The notes beneath the pieces are model-generated. The model was given only the letters and a program-made list of their open reading frames with translations. It was not told the DNA's origin and made no database searches. 64,000 nt of DNA from Sandaracinaceae bacterium (GTDB lineage Bacteria; Myxococcota_A; Polyangia; Polyangiales; Houyiibacteriaceae). Positions within the stretch are counted from its first letter, which is position 1, and every line of letters starts with the position of its first letter. The position numbers and the translations under genes were made by a program. The DNA lies in contig JACKEI010000002.1 in NCBI GenBank assembly GCA_020633075.1, positions 992,001 to 1,056,000 on the forward strand. Reading direction: 5' to 3'. Below are positions 43,866 through 53,269 of this stretch, piece by piece.

Positions 43866-44993
43866 ATGAGACAAGCCACACTCGTAGCGGCCCTGGCGCT
43901 GACCTCCGCGGTGACGTTCTCGGCGTGCTCCTGTGAGCGCAACCCAGGCGGCGGCAACGTGGACGCCGGGCAGCAGGGGACGCAGACCGCGAGCGGCCGG
44001 CAGTGCGCGGCGGGCTTTCGCTGCGTGGACAGCGACGACCCGGACGTGGTGTGGGTCATGCGCGAGGCGGGCAACGTGAACGGGCCCACGTGCACGGAGG
44101 TGTGCCGCGCCGCGCTGCCGGACAACTGCGCGTACTACGCCTGCGACGCTGGCCGCGCCGTGGAGTACCCGGACATCGAGAGCTTTGCGCCCGTGGCAGA
44201 GGGGCTGGGCTTCACGTGCAGGCAGGGCGGGTGCTGGTGGCCGGACGCGCCCGGCGAGGGCATGTACCTGGTGTCCATCAACGTGGACGAGGACGGCACG
44301 CGCAGCTGCTTCTTCCCCACGGAGACGCAGCTCAGCTGCGACACGCACCCGGGCAACGCCAACTGCTTCGGAGAGCGCTACGCGAGCGTGTGCCCCTGCA
44401 CCGCGCGCCCGCTGGACGAGGCCTGCAACTGGGAGTGCCCGCCGCAGGACACCACGCGCGCCACCTGGCGGACCGAGGGCACCAGCTGCCTCGCGCGCAT
44501 CAACTACTGGCGTCGGCGGGCGTGCGAAGAGGGCTGGGTGGAGTGCCCGCCGGCCGGCCTGCCGCCCATGGTGGAGTGCACGGCGTGCCACGAGTGCGCC
44601 AACTCCGAGGCCGAGCACGACCAAGCCAACGGCGCACACAGCTCCTTCACGCGCTGCGGCGAGAACGCCCAGGGCGAGGGAGGCGGCGCCACCTGCGCGG
44701 CCGTGATCGACTCCTTCGTGGCCGAGCGCGCGCCGGACGAGAACGGCGTGATGCGCTGCCAGGGTCACTGCGGACCGATCCTGCGGCCGGGCTGTCAGAG
44801 CTTCAGCTGGGGCAAGGACCGCGACACCGGCTTTCACACGCTGAACTGGGGCAATTGCAACGCCGAGCGCTGCCAGACCTACTGCGACGACAACCCCGAC
44901 AGCTGCTTCACCCACGAGACCTCGCCCTCCCTCACGTGCGACGACCCCGACACCGGAGCGGAACCGAACCCCACCGTGCTCGCCTGCGAGTAG
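43866..44993 (+). CDS. Secreted Cys-rich lipoprotein
   Basis: A 375-residue lipoprotein with signal peptide (ATLVAALALTSAVTFSAC). More than thirty Cys occur in loosely repeated patterns (FRCVDSDD, EVCRAALPDNCAYYAC, QGGCWWPD, CPCTARPLDEACNWECPP, HECANSE), so it is strongly disulphide-bonded. No named domain is seen. AAGGTG lies about six bases upstream of the ATG. Confidence 0.7.
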   Translation: MRQATLVAALALTSAVTFSACSCERNPGGGNVDAGQQGTQTASGRQCAAGFRCVDSDDPDVVWVMREAGNVNGPTCTEVCRAALPDNCAYYACDAGRAVEYPDIESFAPVAEGLGFTCRQGGCWWPDAPGEGMYLVSINVDEDGTRSCFFPTETQLSCDTHPGNANCFGERYASVCPCTARPLDEACNWECPPQDTTRATWRTEGTSCLARINYWRRRACEEGWVECPPAGLPPMVECTACHECANSEAEHDQANGAHSSFTRCGENAQGEGGGATCAAVIDSFVAERAPDENGVMRCQGHCGPILRPGCQSFSWGKDRDTGFHTLNWGNCNAERCQTYCDDNPDSCFTHETSPSLTCDDPDTGAEPNPTVLACE

Positions 44994-45037
44994 GCGCGCG
45001 GGTGAACGCATGGGCTGCTCGGGCTCCCGGCGCGCGC

Positions 45038-45043
45038 TATGGT
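45038..45043 (+). promoter_or_regulatory. Candidate -10 box (TATGGT), leaderless start
   Basis: TATGGT ends seven bases before the ATG at 45051. The alternative start at 45039 lies within it. Confidence 0.3.
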
Positions 45044-45050
45044 CCCGCTC

Positions 45051-45488
45051 ATGGACGCCACCGACAACGACGCCCTCGAGCGCTTCGCCGCCACCATCGC
45101 CGACAACCTGCGCAAGAACGGCTTCCCGGAGCGCAGCGTGGCGTTCTCGCTGGAGCGCATGTACGAGTCCGCCGCGGCGAAGGGGCTGAGCTTCAACAAG
45201 GTGCTCGACCTGCTGGCCGAGCGCGGCGTGGCTCACGAGAAGACGCCAGAGAAGGTGATCTTCACGCGCCCGGCGCCCGTCGCGCCGCCTGTGGCCGACC
45301 CGTTCGCGGGGATGGACTTCAGCGCGCTCGAGAACATGTCTCCGGAGCAGATGATGGCGGCCGCGAGTCAGGCCGCGCAGCAGATGAGCCCGGAGCAGCT
45401 GCAGGCGCTGCAGAGCCTGGTGGGCAACATGAGCCCGGAGCAGATGCAGGCGCTCATGGAGCAAGCCAAGAAGATGGGCCTCGGCTGA
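45051..45488 (+). CDS. Small helical protein with MSPEQ repeats
   Basis: A 145-residue cytoplasmic protein. The first 75 residues are a helical domain (DNDALERFAATIADNLRKNG, RSVAFSLERMYESAAAKGLSFNKVLDLLAERG) like a small adaptor. The C-terminus has three copies of M-S-P-E-Q-[ML] each followed by an Ala/Gln helix (about residues 92, 113 and 127), which look like short tandem amphipathic helices. No enzyme motif is present. Function unknown. Confidence 0.6.
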   Translation: MDATDNDALERFAATIADNLRKNGFPERSVAFSLERMYESAAAKGLSFNKVLDLLAERGVAHEKTPEKVIFTRPAPVAPPVADPFAGMDFSALENMSPEQMMAAASQAAQQMSPEQLQALQSLVGNMSPEQMQALMEQAKKMGLG

Positions 45489-45498
45489 GCGCCAGGCC

Positions 45499-46269
45499 TC
45501 AGAAGCGCAGGGTCGCGCTCGCGCCGTAGTGCCCGGTGCTGGGGCTGGCGGTGGGGGTGAGCGAGAGCTGGTAGTCCCGCACGGCGGCCCGGTGTCGACG
45601 CCGCGCGCGCACCTTGCGTGGCAGGAGGAACGACGCGGACAAGATGAAGAGCGGCAAGCTGAGCGCCATGAGCGTGACGCCCCCGACTTGCCCCGGTGAC
45701 AGGCCCGAGCAGGAGTCGCCGTAGTACGAGTCGCAGTAGTAGTAGGAGTCGACCAGCAGCATGGTCCCCGAGATGAACGCTGCGGCCGAGCCAGACAGCG
45801 TCATCAGCGGCCAGAAGAGGCTCGGTCTGCGCCCCGGTGGCGGCGTGCGCGCGGGCTCCTGCAGCCGGTAGTGCTGGGGAGGGGTCTCCACGTACGGCGC
45901 TGGCGCGCTCGGACAGTCCGGAACCACGATGTAGGTGGTGCTCGGCACGGCCGGGGTCGCCTGCGGGGCTGCGGGCACGGGCGCGGGGGGCGTGGCCACG
46001 ACGGGTGGGGCGGTCCGCTCCGGGGCGATCTCCAGCTCGTCCAGCTCGCGGATGTCCAAGGCGATGACCTCGCCCGACGCGGTGCGGATGACCACGCGCT
46101 CACCCGGGACGTAGACCTCGATGTCCCCGGTGACGATGCCCCCCGAGTGCAGGCGAGCGGTGCCGCGGTCCGCGAGGGCAGACAGGGGCGCAACGGCGAT
46201 GGCGAACGCGGTGACGGCGAAGAGCAGCGCGGCACGGGCGGCGCAGCGATGGGGCGCGATTGAAGGCAT
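45499..46269 (-). CDS. Exported protein with C-terminal two-helix segment
   Basis: A 256-residue protein with signal peptide (RAALLFAVTAFAIAVAPLSALA). An SH3/BON-like small domain follows (GGIVTGDIEVYVPGERVVIRTASGEVIALDIRELDELEI), then a Pro/Ala-rich linker. Two hydrophobic helices (LFWPLMTLSGSAAAFISGTMLLVDS, GGVTLMALSLPLFILSASFLL) precede a basic stretch and a beta-rich tail. It converges on 45051-45488 with 10 bp between stops. The pattern, signal peptide plus linker plus membrane pair, recurs in myxobacterial envelope proteins. Confidence 0.6.
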   Translation of the reverse strand: MPSIAPHRCAARAALLFAVTAFAIAVAPLSALADRGTARLHSGGIVTGDIEVYVPGERVVIRTASGEVIALDIRELDELEIAPERTAPPVVATPPAPVPAAPQATPAVPSTTYIVVPDCPSAPAPYVETPPQHYRLQEPARTPPPGRRPSLFWPLMTLSGSAAAFISGTMLLVDSYYYCDSYYGDSCSGLSPGQVGGVTLMALSLPLFILSASFLLPRKVRARRRHRAAVRDYQLSLTPTASPSTGHYGASATLRF

Positions 46270-46495
46270 GCGAACGCGCTTTGCAGTGGCCGTGCCAGGT
46301 CACGAAGTCTGCAGAACGAACGGCCACTGCGGCGCTGCGTGCGGCAGGTGGGTCGTGCCCGTCACCCTTTCGGCTCCCAAAACGGCACAGTGTGGCTCAG
46401 CGGCACGGGCGCGACCTGCCCCTGGGCCCGCGGGTCACCCCGAGCGGTGCTCACGGCTGACCCACAATCCCGCCCTAGTGATACCCTCGGACGTA

Positions 46496-49400
46496 ATGGA
46501 TCTCACTCTGGACGAGCTGCGGGCGGGCTTCGAGGCGGACCCGAGCGACCCCCGTGCGTACCGTGCGCTCGTCGCGGCGCTGTCCACCGGCACGGAGCCG
46601 CGCGAGCTGGCCGAGCTGCACGAGCGCTGGGCCGAGACCTGCGGAGACCCCCTCGTCGCCGCACGCGCGCTGGCTCAGGCGGGCGAGCAGCGTGAGGCCT
46701 TTGGGGACGGTGAGCGCGCGGAGCGTCAGTACCTGCGCGCGCTCGAGCTGGACCCACGTCAGGACCTGGCCACGCGCGCCTTCCTGCGCCTGGCGGGCGA
46801 GCATCACAACGTGCACCGGCACGTGGAGCAGCTGACGCACTGGGCCACGCGCCTGGTCGAGGTGGGCGCGTCGCCCTCGGAGCGGGCGGAGGTCGAGCTG
46901 GCCCTGGCGCGCGCACACGCCGCGATTCCCGGCCGACTGGACCGCTGCTTCGAGCACCACCGCGCGGCCGTGGAGCTGGACCCGGAGCTGGAGGCCACCC
47001 TGGGCGAAGCCGTGGAGCGCGCGCGGCAGGCCCGGCGCATCGCGGACGTGCGCTCGCTACTGTCGCTGGCCGCCGAGACCACGCGCAGCCCCGAGCGCCG
47101 CCTCGCGCTGCTGCGCGCCCTGGCCCAGGCCCAGCAAGAAGTGCCGGCCGACCTCGACGCCGCGCTTGTGTCGCTGGCCGCCGCGAGCGCGCTGGTGCCG
47201 GAGGACACGGCGCTGCTGCAAGAGCGGATTGCGCTCCTGGCGCAGCGGGCTCGCCGCAAGAAGGGCAGCGACGCGGAGGGCGCCGACCAAGACGCCGCCG
47301 CCACTCTGGAGGTGGCGCTGGCGCGTCTCGTCGACCCCACCGAGGCGTTGGCCGCGCTGGAGAGGGCGCTCGCGCTGCGCCCAGGCCACCGTGAGGCGCT
47401 CGCTGTGCTCGAGGCTCTCGTCACGCAGCAGCCCTCGGACGCCAACCGGGCGTGCCTGGGCAAGCACCTGCTGGCTCGCGTGCAGGCGGCAGGGGACGCG
47501 GACACGGCAGAGGCGCGGCTGGCGTTGGCGGCCTGGTACCAGCGCGAGGAACGACACGCAGAGGCTTATGAGGCGCTCGCTCCGCTGCTGGTGGGGACGG
47601 CCCCCGACGCGTGGCTGTCTCGCGCCTACACGCTAGCGCTGGCGGCGGGGCGCTGGACCGACGCGGCGCATGCTGCCCAGCGGCTTCACGCGGGTGAGGC
47701 GCACGCCGTTCACGAGCGCGTCGCGCTCGAAGAGGTGCTGAAGTGCGCCGTGGTCGACGCCGAGCTCGACGCCGTGCAGACCGTCGCCGAGCGCCTGCTG
47801 GAGCTGGTACCGCATCACGGCGCCGCGCTCCGCGCGCTGGCCGATGTGTACGCCGCGCGCGGGGAGCACGCGTCTCTGCGCGGGCTCCTGGAGCGGCGCC
47901 TGGCGCAAGCCACCGAACCGCAGCAGCGCCGCGAGCTCCTGCGCGCGCTGGTGGACTTGGCGGACGGCCCGCTCTCGGATCCGGAGCTGGGGGCCGACGC
48001 GTTCCAGAAGCTGGCGGAGCTGGACCCGCGCGACCGCGCGCTGCGCAGTGAGCTGCTCGAGAGGCTGGCCAGCGTGGGCCGCTACCGCGCCATCGCGGAC
48101 GTGCGACGCTGGGAGATCGCCTCGCTCGAGTCCCTGCCGGAGCGCAAGGCCGCGCTCGACGCGCTGCTGGCGCTGTCGGAAGAGCACCCCTTCGACGGCC
48201 CCTTGCTGGTGGCTGCTCTCCGCGCCTACCGCGAGGCGGACCCCACCGACGTGGACGCGCGCGCGGCCCTGGTGCGTCAGCTGCACGGTGCCGGCCAGCT
48301 GGACGAAGCGGCGGAGCTCCTGCGTGAAGCGGTGCGCGCCACGGACGACACGCCCACGCGCTTGGCGGCGCTCGCGGAGCTGGCGGACATCTGCGACATC
48401 GGCCTGCGCGACGACGAAGCGGCGCGCGACACGGCGCTGCAGATCCTCGAGCTCGACCCGGAGAACCTCGACGCGGTGGACCGCCTCGAGCGGGCGGCGC
48501 TCCGCAGCAAGCGGCGCGACTGGCTGGTGGAGGCGCTGGGACACCGCGCGCTGGTGGCGCCTGATGAAGAGCGCGCGGACGTGTACTTGCGCCTCGGGCG
48601 CCTGCAGGACGAGCCCGAGGGGGACCCCGAGGCGGCGATGATCGCCTACGCGTGGGTGCGCACGCTGCGCCCGGACGTCGAGGCGTCCGTGGCCCTCTTG
48701 AGGCTCTTCGAGGCGCACGGTCGGCACGGGCAGCTGGCCGAGCTGCTGGACGACCTCGCGAGCGAGACCACGGAGCTGGAGACGCGGGTGGACCTGCTCA
48801 AGCGTCGCGCGCGCGTGCTGCGCGACGAGCTGGACGACGCCGAGGAGGCAGCGCGCTGCTACCGCGAGGTGCGCACGCTGCGCGAAGACGACGAGGCCCT
48901 GACGTCCCTGCTGGAGTACGCGCGCGCCACGGACGCTCACCAAGAGCTGGCCGCGCTGTTGGCCACCCGTCTCACGCAGGCGACCACGCCGGAAGAGGTC
49001 ACCGAGCTGGGCATGGAGCGGGCCACGCTGCTGCTGGACCACCTGGGCGAGCCTCGCGAGGCCGAGCGTGAGCTGCGGGCCGTGCTGGCGCGCGATCCGC
49101 GCTTCGCGCCAGCGCTGGCGCGTCTGGGCAGCCTCTACCTGGAAGAGGGGGACGACGCGCAGCTGGCCGAGGTGACCGAGGCACACTTGGCCCTCATGTC
49201 GCAGCCCCAGCAGCGCGCGGCCCTCGCGCAGCGGCTGTTCGGGATCTACGAGCGCAGCATGCCCAGCGCGGACAAGGCGCTCGCGGCGGCGCGCCACTGG
49301 GTGGAGGCGGCGCCCAGCGACCTCGAGGCGCTCCGTGCGCTGTCGGAGCGCCTCGACCCGACGGCGGACGCGGCCGAGCTGGTGAGGGCGCTCGAGGCGC

Positions 49401-50455
49401 GCGCCGACGAGCTGCTGCGACGTGTGCAGGCGGGCGAGGCCGACGACGCGGACGCTCTCCGGGACGAGGCCTTGATGGCGCTCGAGGACGCCATGATGGT
49501 CGCGGTGGAGCAGCTCGAAGACGCGCCCCACGCCGAGACGCGCCTGCTCCTGGCGCTGGAGCTCGCCCACGACGAACGCGCCGACGTAGACCGCTTCGTT
49601 CACCTGGCGACCATGCTCGACGCGCAGCTGGAGGGCGACCGCCTGCGACGCGCTGCGGCGACCTTCCTCGCGCGCAAGGCCACGGCCGTTCCGCGTCCGC
49701 ACAAGGAGCGCCTCTTTCTCGCCTCGGCCGAGCTGTTTGGGGATGGGCTCGAGGACGCGCGCCTGGCCTTCGAGGTGCTGCGCCGCGCCATCGTGGAGTG
49801 CAGCGACGACGCGACCGTCCTCCGCGCGTTGGTGGACGTCGGCACGGACGGCGGGTTCGCGGACGAGCTGAACGAGCTGCTGGCCGAGCGCTTTGCCGCC
49901 AGCTTGGACGCGAAGGCGGCGCGCGCTCTGCAGCGCGAGCGCGCCAACCTGCTCTACACGCTGGAGCGCTACGGCGAAGCGGCGGACGCCTACCACCGGC
50001 TCACGTCGATGGAGCCCGACAACGAGCGCGCCAAGGTGCGCTACCGCGAGTGCCTGGTGCGCGCGGAGCGCTACCAAGACCTGCTGATCACGCTGGGCCA
50101 GGCGCTGCGTCGCTTGGATCCCGACGACGTCGCCATGCGCGCGGCGCTCCTGCGCGATGTCGCGCGCACCTGGGAGAGCGGCCTCCACGACACCACCGAG
50201 GCCATCGACGCGTGGAAGGCGGTGCTGGCGGTGGTGCCCGCCGACTCCGAAGCGAGCGCGGCCATCGAGCGCCTGGCGGAGGGACGCAGCGCCCGTCGCT
50301 CCGTCGAGGGGCCACCGTCGGGGACCATGCTGCTCGCGTCCAGTGAGTCCGACGCAGCGGCACCGCGTGCTTCATTGCCACCGCCACCGCCACCGCGGGA
50401 TCCGTCGTTGCCGCCGCTGGTCTCCCTGGCCGACGAGCTGGAGCCGGATCCGTAG
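46496..50455 (+). CDS. Very large TPR-type repeat protein
   Basis: A 1319-residue helical protein composed of tetratricopeptide-like repeats throughout. Representative units are AARALAQAGEQREAFGDGERAERQYLRALELDP, EAYEALAPLL, AARCYREVRTL and EAADAYHRLTSMEPDN, each with A8/A20/P32-like residues. There is no signal peptide, and the short Pro-rich C-terminus (LPPPPPPRDPSLPP) ends it. Probably cytoplasmic and scaffolding; sequences like this are common in Myxococcota. ATG 46496 is taken because it begins the repeat region; the frame open from 46121 overlaps another gene. TACCCT lies eight bases upstream. Confidence 0.8.
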   Translation: MDLTLDELRAGFEADPSDPRAYRALVAALSTGTEPRELAELHERWAETCGDPLVAARALAQAGEQREAFGDGERAERQYLRALELDPRQDLATRAFLRLAGEHHNVHRHVEQLTHWATRLVEVGASPSERAEVELALARAHAAIPGRLDRCFEHHRAAVELDPELEATLGEAVERARQARRIADVRSLLSLAAETTRSPERRLALLRALAQAQQEVPADLDAALVSLAAASALVPEDTALLQERIALLAQRARRKKGSDAEGADQDAAATLEVALARLVDPTEALAALERALALRPGHREALAVLEALVTQQPSDANRACLGKHLLARVQAAGDADTAEARLALAAWYQREERHAEAYEALAPLLVGTAPDAWLSRAYTLALAAGRWTDAAHAAQRLHAGEAHAVHERVALEEVLKCAVVDAELDAVQTVAERLLELVPHHGAALRALADVYAARGEHASLRGLLERRLAQATEPQQRRELLRALVDLADGPLSDPELGADAFQKLAELDPRDRALRSELLERLASVGRYRAIADVRRWEIASLESLPERKAALDALLALSEEHPFDGPLLVAALRAYREADPTDVDARAALVRQLHGAGQLDEAAELLREAVRATDDTPTRLAALAELADICDIGLRDDEAARDTALQILELDPENLDAVDRLERAALRSKRRDWLVEALGHRALVAPDEERADVYLRLGRLQDEPEGDPEAAMIAYAWVRTLRPDVEASVALLRLFEAHGRHGQLAELLDDLASETTELETRVDLLKRRARVLRDELDDAEEAARCYREVRTLREDDEALTSLLEYARATDAHQELAALLATRLTQATTPEEVTELGMERATLLLDHLGEPREAERELRAVLARDPRFAPALARLGSLYLEEGDDAQLAEVTEAHLALMSQPQQRAALAQRLFGIYERSMPSADKALAAARHWVEAAPSDLEALRALSERLDPTADAAELVRALEARADELLRRVQAGEADDADALRDEALMALEDAMMVAVEQLEDAPHAETRLLLALELAHDERADVDRFVHLATMLDAQLEGDRLRRAAATFLARKATAVPRPHKERLFLASAELFGDGLEDARLAFEVLRRAIVECSDDATVLRALVDVGTDGGFADELNELLAERFAASLDAKAARALQRERANLLYTLERYGEAADAYHRLTSMEPDNERAKVRYRECLVRAERYQDLLITLGQALRRLDPDDVAMRAALLRDVARTWESGLHDTTEAIDAWKAVLAVVPADSEASAAIERLAEGRSARRSVEGPPSGTMLLASSESDAAAPRASLPPPPPPRDPSLPPLVSLADELEPDP

Positions 50456-50487
50456 CCGCCGAGGCCTTCCGCGCGTTCGTGGCGCCG

Positions 50488-51339
50488 CTATGCGTGCTCC
50501 GCTACGAACTCCGCCACCAGCGCGTTGAACGCGGCGGGGGCGTCGTACTGCGTGAAGTGGTTCGCCTCCTCCACCAGCTGCACTCCGCCGCGCCACAGCG
50601 TGTCGTCGAGCTTCAGGCTCTCTAGGTAGCGGAGCCGCACGGTGCGCTCGTAGCGGCCGTGGAGGATGCCGAAGGGGCAGGGGTACGCGCGCACCATGCC
50701 CACCTCGTCCGCCAACGTGCCGAGCGACGCGGCCAGTCCGGAGCGCGCCGCGGGATCCGTCCGCGCGACGGAGTCTGCAAACCACGCGGGGATCTCGCTG
50801 TAGAAGACCGACGCCTCCCAGTGGTGCACGTCTGCGGTGGTGAGCGACCCGTTCAGGAAGTGCGCCCCGCCCGGCATGGGGAAGAACGCGCCGCCCAGCT
50901 GCTCGTGCGTGCTGACGGGAGGCGAGCCGAAGATCAGCGCGCCGGCGGGCTTCGGCAGCCGCGCGCCGGCCTCGATCACCGCGTGCCCTCCCAGGCTGTG
51001 TCCCACGAAGAACGCGCCCTCGAGCGCGAGCTCGTTGGCGAACGCCACCAGCGCCTCCGCGTAGAAGGGCAGGGAGTACGCGTTGGTGCCCGGGCCGCTG
51101 CGCGTGGTCCCCCCGTGTCCCGGCAGGTCGAAGGCCACGCGACGAAAGCCCGTCAGCGGGTTGGGCTCCTCGCCCGCCGCAGCGTCCGCCAGCTGACGCT
51201 CCCACGACGCCACCGCACACGAGTTGGGGTGCACGAACACCACGACCGGGCCCTCACCCCCGTCGTCGTAGTACGCGACCGACTGCTCCCCGAGCAGCGG
51301 CGAGCTGACGGTCACGCGCTGATTTGCTTCGACTGCCAT
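50488..51339 (-). CDS. Alpha/beta-hydrolase fold protein
   Basis: A 283-residue hydrolase. VVVFVHPNSC begins the fold, a possible oxyanion-hole region, followed by AFDLPGHGGTTRSG. The nucleophile elbow is GHSLGGH (Ser at about residue 115), and the C-terminal EANHFTQYDAP supplies the His. The family includes esterases, haloalkane dehalogenases and C-C hydrolases; the substrate is unknown. GGGAG five bases before the ATG at 51339 decides the start. Its stop converges on the TPR gene with 32 bp between. Confidence 0.85.
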   Translation of the reverse strand: MAVEANQRVTVSSPLLGEQSVAYYDDGGEGPVVVFVHPNSCAVASWERQLADAAAGEEPNPLTGFRRVAFDLPGHGGTTRSGPGTNAYSLPFYAEALVAFANELALEGAFFVGHSLGGHAVIEAGARLPKPAGALIFGSPPVSTHEQLGGAFFPMPGGAHFLNGSLTTADVHHWEASVFYSEIPAWFADSVARTDPAARSGLAASLGTLADEVGMVRAYPCPFGILHGRYERTVRLRYLESLKLDDTLWRGGVQLVEEANHFTQYDAPAAFNALVAEFVAEHA

Positions 51340-51462
51340 GCGATGCTCCCACACGTGAATCCCACGCGCGGCCAGCGTACCTGCATGTCCGATCCCAGAA
51401 CAGCCCTTCGTGCCGCCGGCGGCGCCCGGGTGCAGCGAGCAGCGAATCGCTCGGGCTTCAGC

Positions 51463-51942
51463 TCACGGGCCCTGGTCGGTCGTGCCAGCGTCGGCGGGTG
51501 TCTCGACGCCCATGTCCTCGTCGGGGGGGCAGGCGCGGGCCGTGCAGGAGGAGACGCCCGCCGAGGTACAGAGGCAGGCGTTGCAGCCGTCGTAGCAAGC
51601 CGAGGGGCCCGTGTAGTCGACGAACTCCACGCCATCCGGAAAGGCGCCGCACGCTGGGGCACACTGCTCCCACGGCACCAGGGTCGGCCATCCACCGTCG
51701 GGACAGTAGGCGGCGGTGCAGTTCCTCGGTCCGGAGGCGGTGCACTGGCAGTAGTTGCAGCCGTCGAAGCAGATGGACGGCCCCGAGATGCCCGGCCCCG
51801 TGGCGGGGACGCACGCGGGAGCGCACTCTGCTGCAGGCAGCGGCCGAAGCGGGTCTTCGTCACCTTCTGAGCGGCACGCACCGAGCGAGGCGGCCAGTGT
51901 GAGGAGCAAGAGCAGGATGAACGGCGCGTGTGGGGCAGTCAT
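51463..51942 (-). CDS. Cys-rich lipoprotein with internal repeat
   Basis: A 159-residue lipoprotein with lipobox LGAC. Two related Cys segments follow: ECAPACVPATGPGISGPSICFDGCNYCQC and QCAPACGAFPDGVEFVDYTGPSACYDGCNACLC. Each has the form C-A-P-A-C, then C-[FY]-D-G-C-N-x-C-x-C, so it is a tandem disulphide domain of about 45 residues. It probably sits on the cell surface. The ATG at 51942 shares a base pair with a plus-strand ATG at 51941, so a divergent promoter is probable. Confidence 0.65.
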   Translation of the reverse strand: MTAPHAPFILLLLLTLAASLGACRSEGDEDPLRPLPAAECAPACVPATGPGISGPSICFDGCNYCQCTASGPRNCTAAYCPDGGWPTLVPWEQCAPACGAFPDGVEFVDYTGPSACYDGCNACLCTSAGVSSCTARACPPDEDMGVETPADAGTTDQGP

Positions 51943-52009
51943 GGGAGTAGGCCTGTTGCAGGCCGTAAAGCAGGTTCCGTGCCGCCCCATTCTGCGCCAG
52001 GCTGTGCCA

Positions 52010-52990
52010 GTGAACCACAAGTTGTCACCGCATCATCGCCCGGCTCCTTCGACGCTGAGCCGCGTCCGTCAGCGGCTGCTGCGTCCACCGAGCGCGACCC
52101 CGGTGGACCTGCACGGCCGCACTGTGGTGGTGACCGGCGCGAGCGAGGGCTCGCTGGGCTACGAGACCGCCGCCATCCTCGCGGCATGGGGCGCCGAGGT
52201 GATCGTCACGCGGCGCAGCGGCGCGCCGGAGCTTGCTGCCAGCATCGCCGCCCGCAGCGGCGGGGCGGTGCGCGGTCAGGATCTGGACCTGGGCAGCGCG
52301 GCGAGCGTGAGCGCGTTCGTGCGGTGGTACGCGCAGCAGGTGGGTCCGCGGCTGGACGTGCTCGTCAACAACGCCGGCATCCACCTGGACCTCATGGCGG
52401 ACTGGAAGGAGCCGCGCCTCTCGGCGGACGGCTTCGAGCTGCAGTGGCGCACCAACTTCCTGGGCCCCTTCCAGCTCACGCTCGGCCTGCTCCCGGCCCT
52501 GCGCGCGGCGGCCTCGCACACCGGCGACGCGCGAGTGGTCAACGTGGCCTCGCACCTGCACACGCGCGGGCGCAACGCGCACCTGTTCACGCCCAACGCG
52601 CCCTACAACTCGTGGGTGGCCTACGGCACGTCCAAGCTGGCGATGCTGCACATGGCCTTCGAGCTCACGCGCCGCTATGGCGCCGAGGGCCTGAACGGAT
52701 ACGCGCTGCACCCGGGGGCGGTGTTCACCAACGTCGCCAGCAAGGGCCTGGACGGGCACGCCACGCTCGAGCGCGTGCGCGGGTGGCTGGCTCCGGTGGA
52801 GGGCTTCTTCCTGCTGACCCCCGAGGAGGGGGCGCAGACCAGCGTGCACTGCGCAACGCACCCGTCGCTTGCAGGTGGGCGCTACTTCACGGCGTGCGCG
52901 CAGGCTCTTGCAAGCACCGAAGCCGAGGACGCCGCGGTGAGCACGCGCCTCTGGGAGCAGACGGCCTCGTGGGTGGCGCACCTGCCGTGA
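52010..52990 (+). CDS. Short-chain dehydrogenase/reductase
   Basis: A 326-residue SDR. The nucleotide-binding motif is TGASEGSLGYE, a variant of TGxxxGxG. Next come NNAGIH and the catalytic Ser in NVASHLH, and Tyr and Lys in YGTSK. The C-terminal part (LHPGAVFTN, PEEGAQTSVHCATHP) matches WW-oxidoreductase/retinol-dehydrogenase-like SDRs. An NAD(P)-dependent oxidoreductase of unknown substrate. GTG 52010 is preferred; an ATG at 51941 would add 23 unconvincing residues. No ribosome site is clear. Confidence 0.85.
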   Translation: MNHKLSPHHRPAPSTLSRVRQRLLRPPSATPVDLHGRTVVVTGASEGSLGYETAAILAAWGAEVIVTRRSGAPELAASIAARSGGAVRGQDLDLGSAASVSAFVRWYAQQVGPRLDVLVNNAGIHLDLMADWKEPRLSADGFELQWRTNFLGPFQLTLGLLPALRAAASHTGDARVVNVASHLHTRGRNAHLFTPNAPYNSWVAYGTSKLAMLHMAFELTRRYGAEGLNGYALHPGAVFTNVASKGLDGHATLERVRGWLAPVEGFFLLTPEEGAQTSVHCATHPSLAGGRYFTACAQALASTEAEDAAVSTRLWEQTASWVAHLP

Positions 52991-53005
52991 GCGGCGCGCC
53001 GCCCG

Positions 53006-53233
53006 CTAGCTGCAGCAGCTCTCGCCCTCTACGGGGGCTTCCTTCTGCAGGCCGGCCTTCTCCAGCATCCACATGGCCGGGCACCAGTTGGTGAAGCCGC
53101 TCTGCAGCTGGTTGATGCCCACGAAGGCGGTGAAGAGGTAGAAGGCCGGGTGCACGAACCAGCCGAGCGCGACGCTCAGCAGCGTGAACGAGCCGGCCAT
53201 GATGCGCAGGCCTTGGTTGATCGTGACAGTCAT
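53006..53233 (-). CDS. DUF2892 (YgaP-like) membrane protein
   Basis: A 75-residue inner-membrane protein with DUF2892 features: an N-terminal amphipathic stretch (INQGLRIMAGSF), two hydrophobic helices (TLLSVALGWFVHPAFYLFTAFVGINQLQ) and NWCPAMWMLEKAGLQK, ending in CC. In YgaP the same module is fused to a rhodanese and handles sulphane sulphur. It follows the CsoR/CstR-type regulator by 36 bp on the same strand and probably shares its promoter. The end Cys pair may bind metal or persulphide. Confidence 0.85.
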   Translation of the reverse strand: MTVTINQGLRIMAGSFTLLSVALGWFVHPAFYLFTAFVGINQLQSGFTNWCPAMWMLEKAGLQKEAPVEGESCCS

Positions 53234-53269
53234 TGGGGGGTCCTCTCGGTTCTGGTGTGAGGCGTGCTG

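Noticed and set aside
43824..45464. 546-codon minus-strand open frame opposite the Cys-rich lipoprotein
   Set aside because: Mirror of a codon-biased gene, rich in Arg, His and Ala, and spans two real genes.
47633..50188. 851-codon minus-strand open frame opposite the TPR gene
   Set aside because: High-GC DNA gives long antisense frames; the sequence is Arg/Gln/His-rich without domains, while the plus frame is a regular repeat protein.
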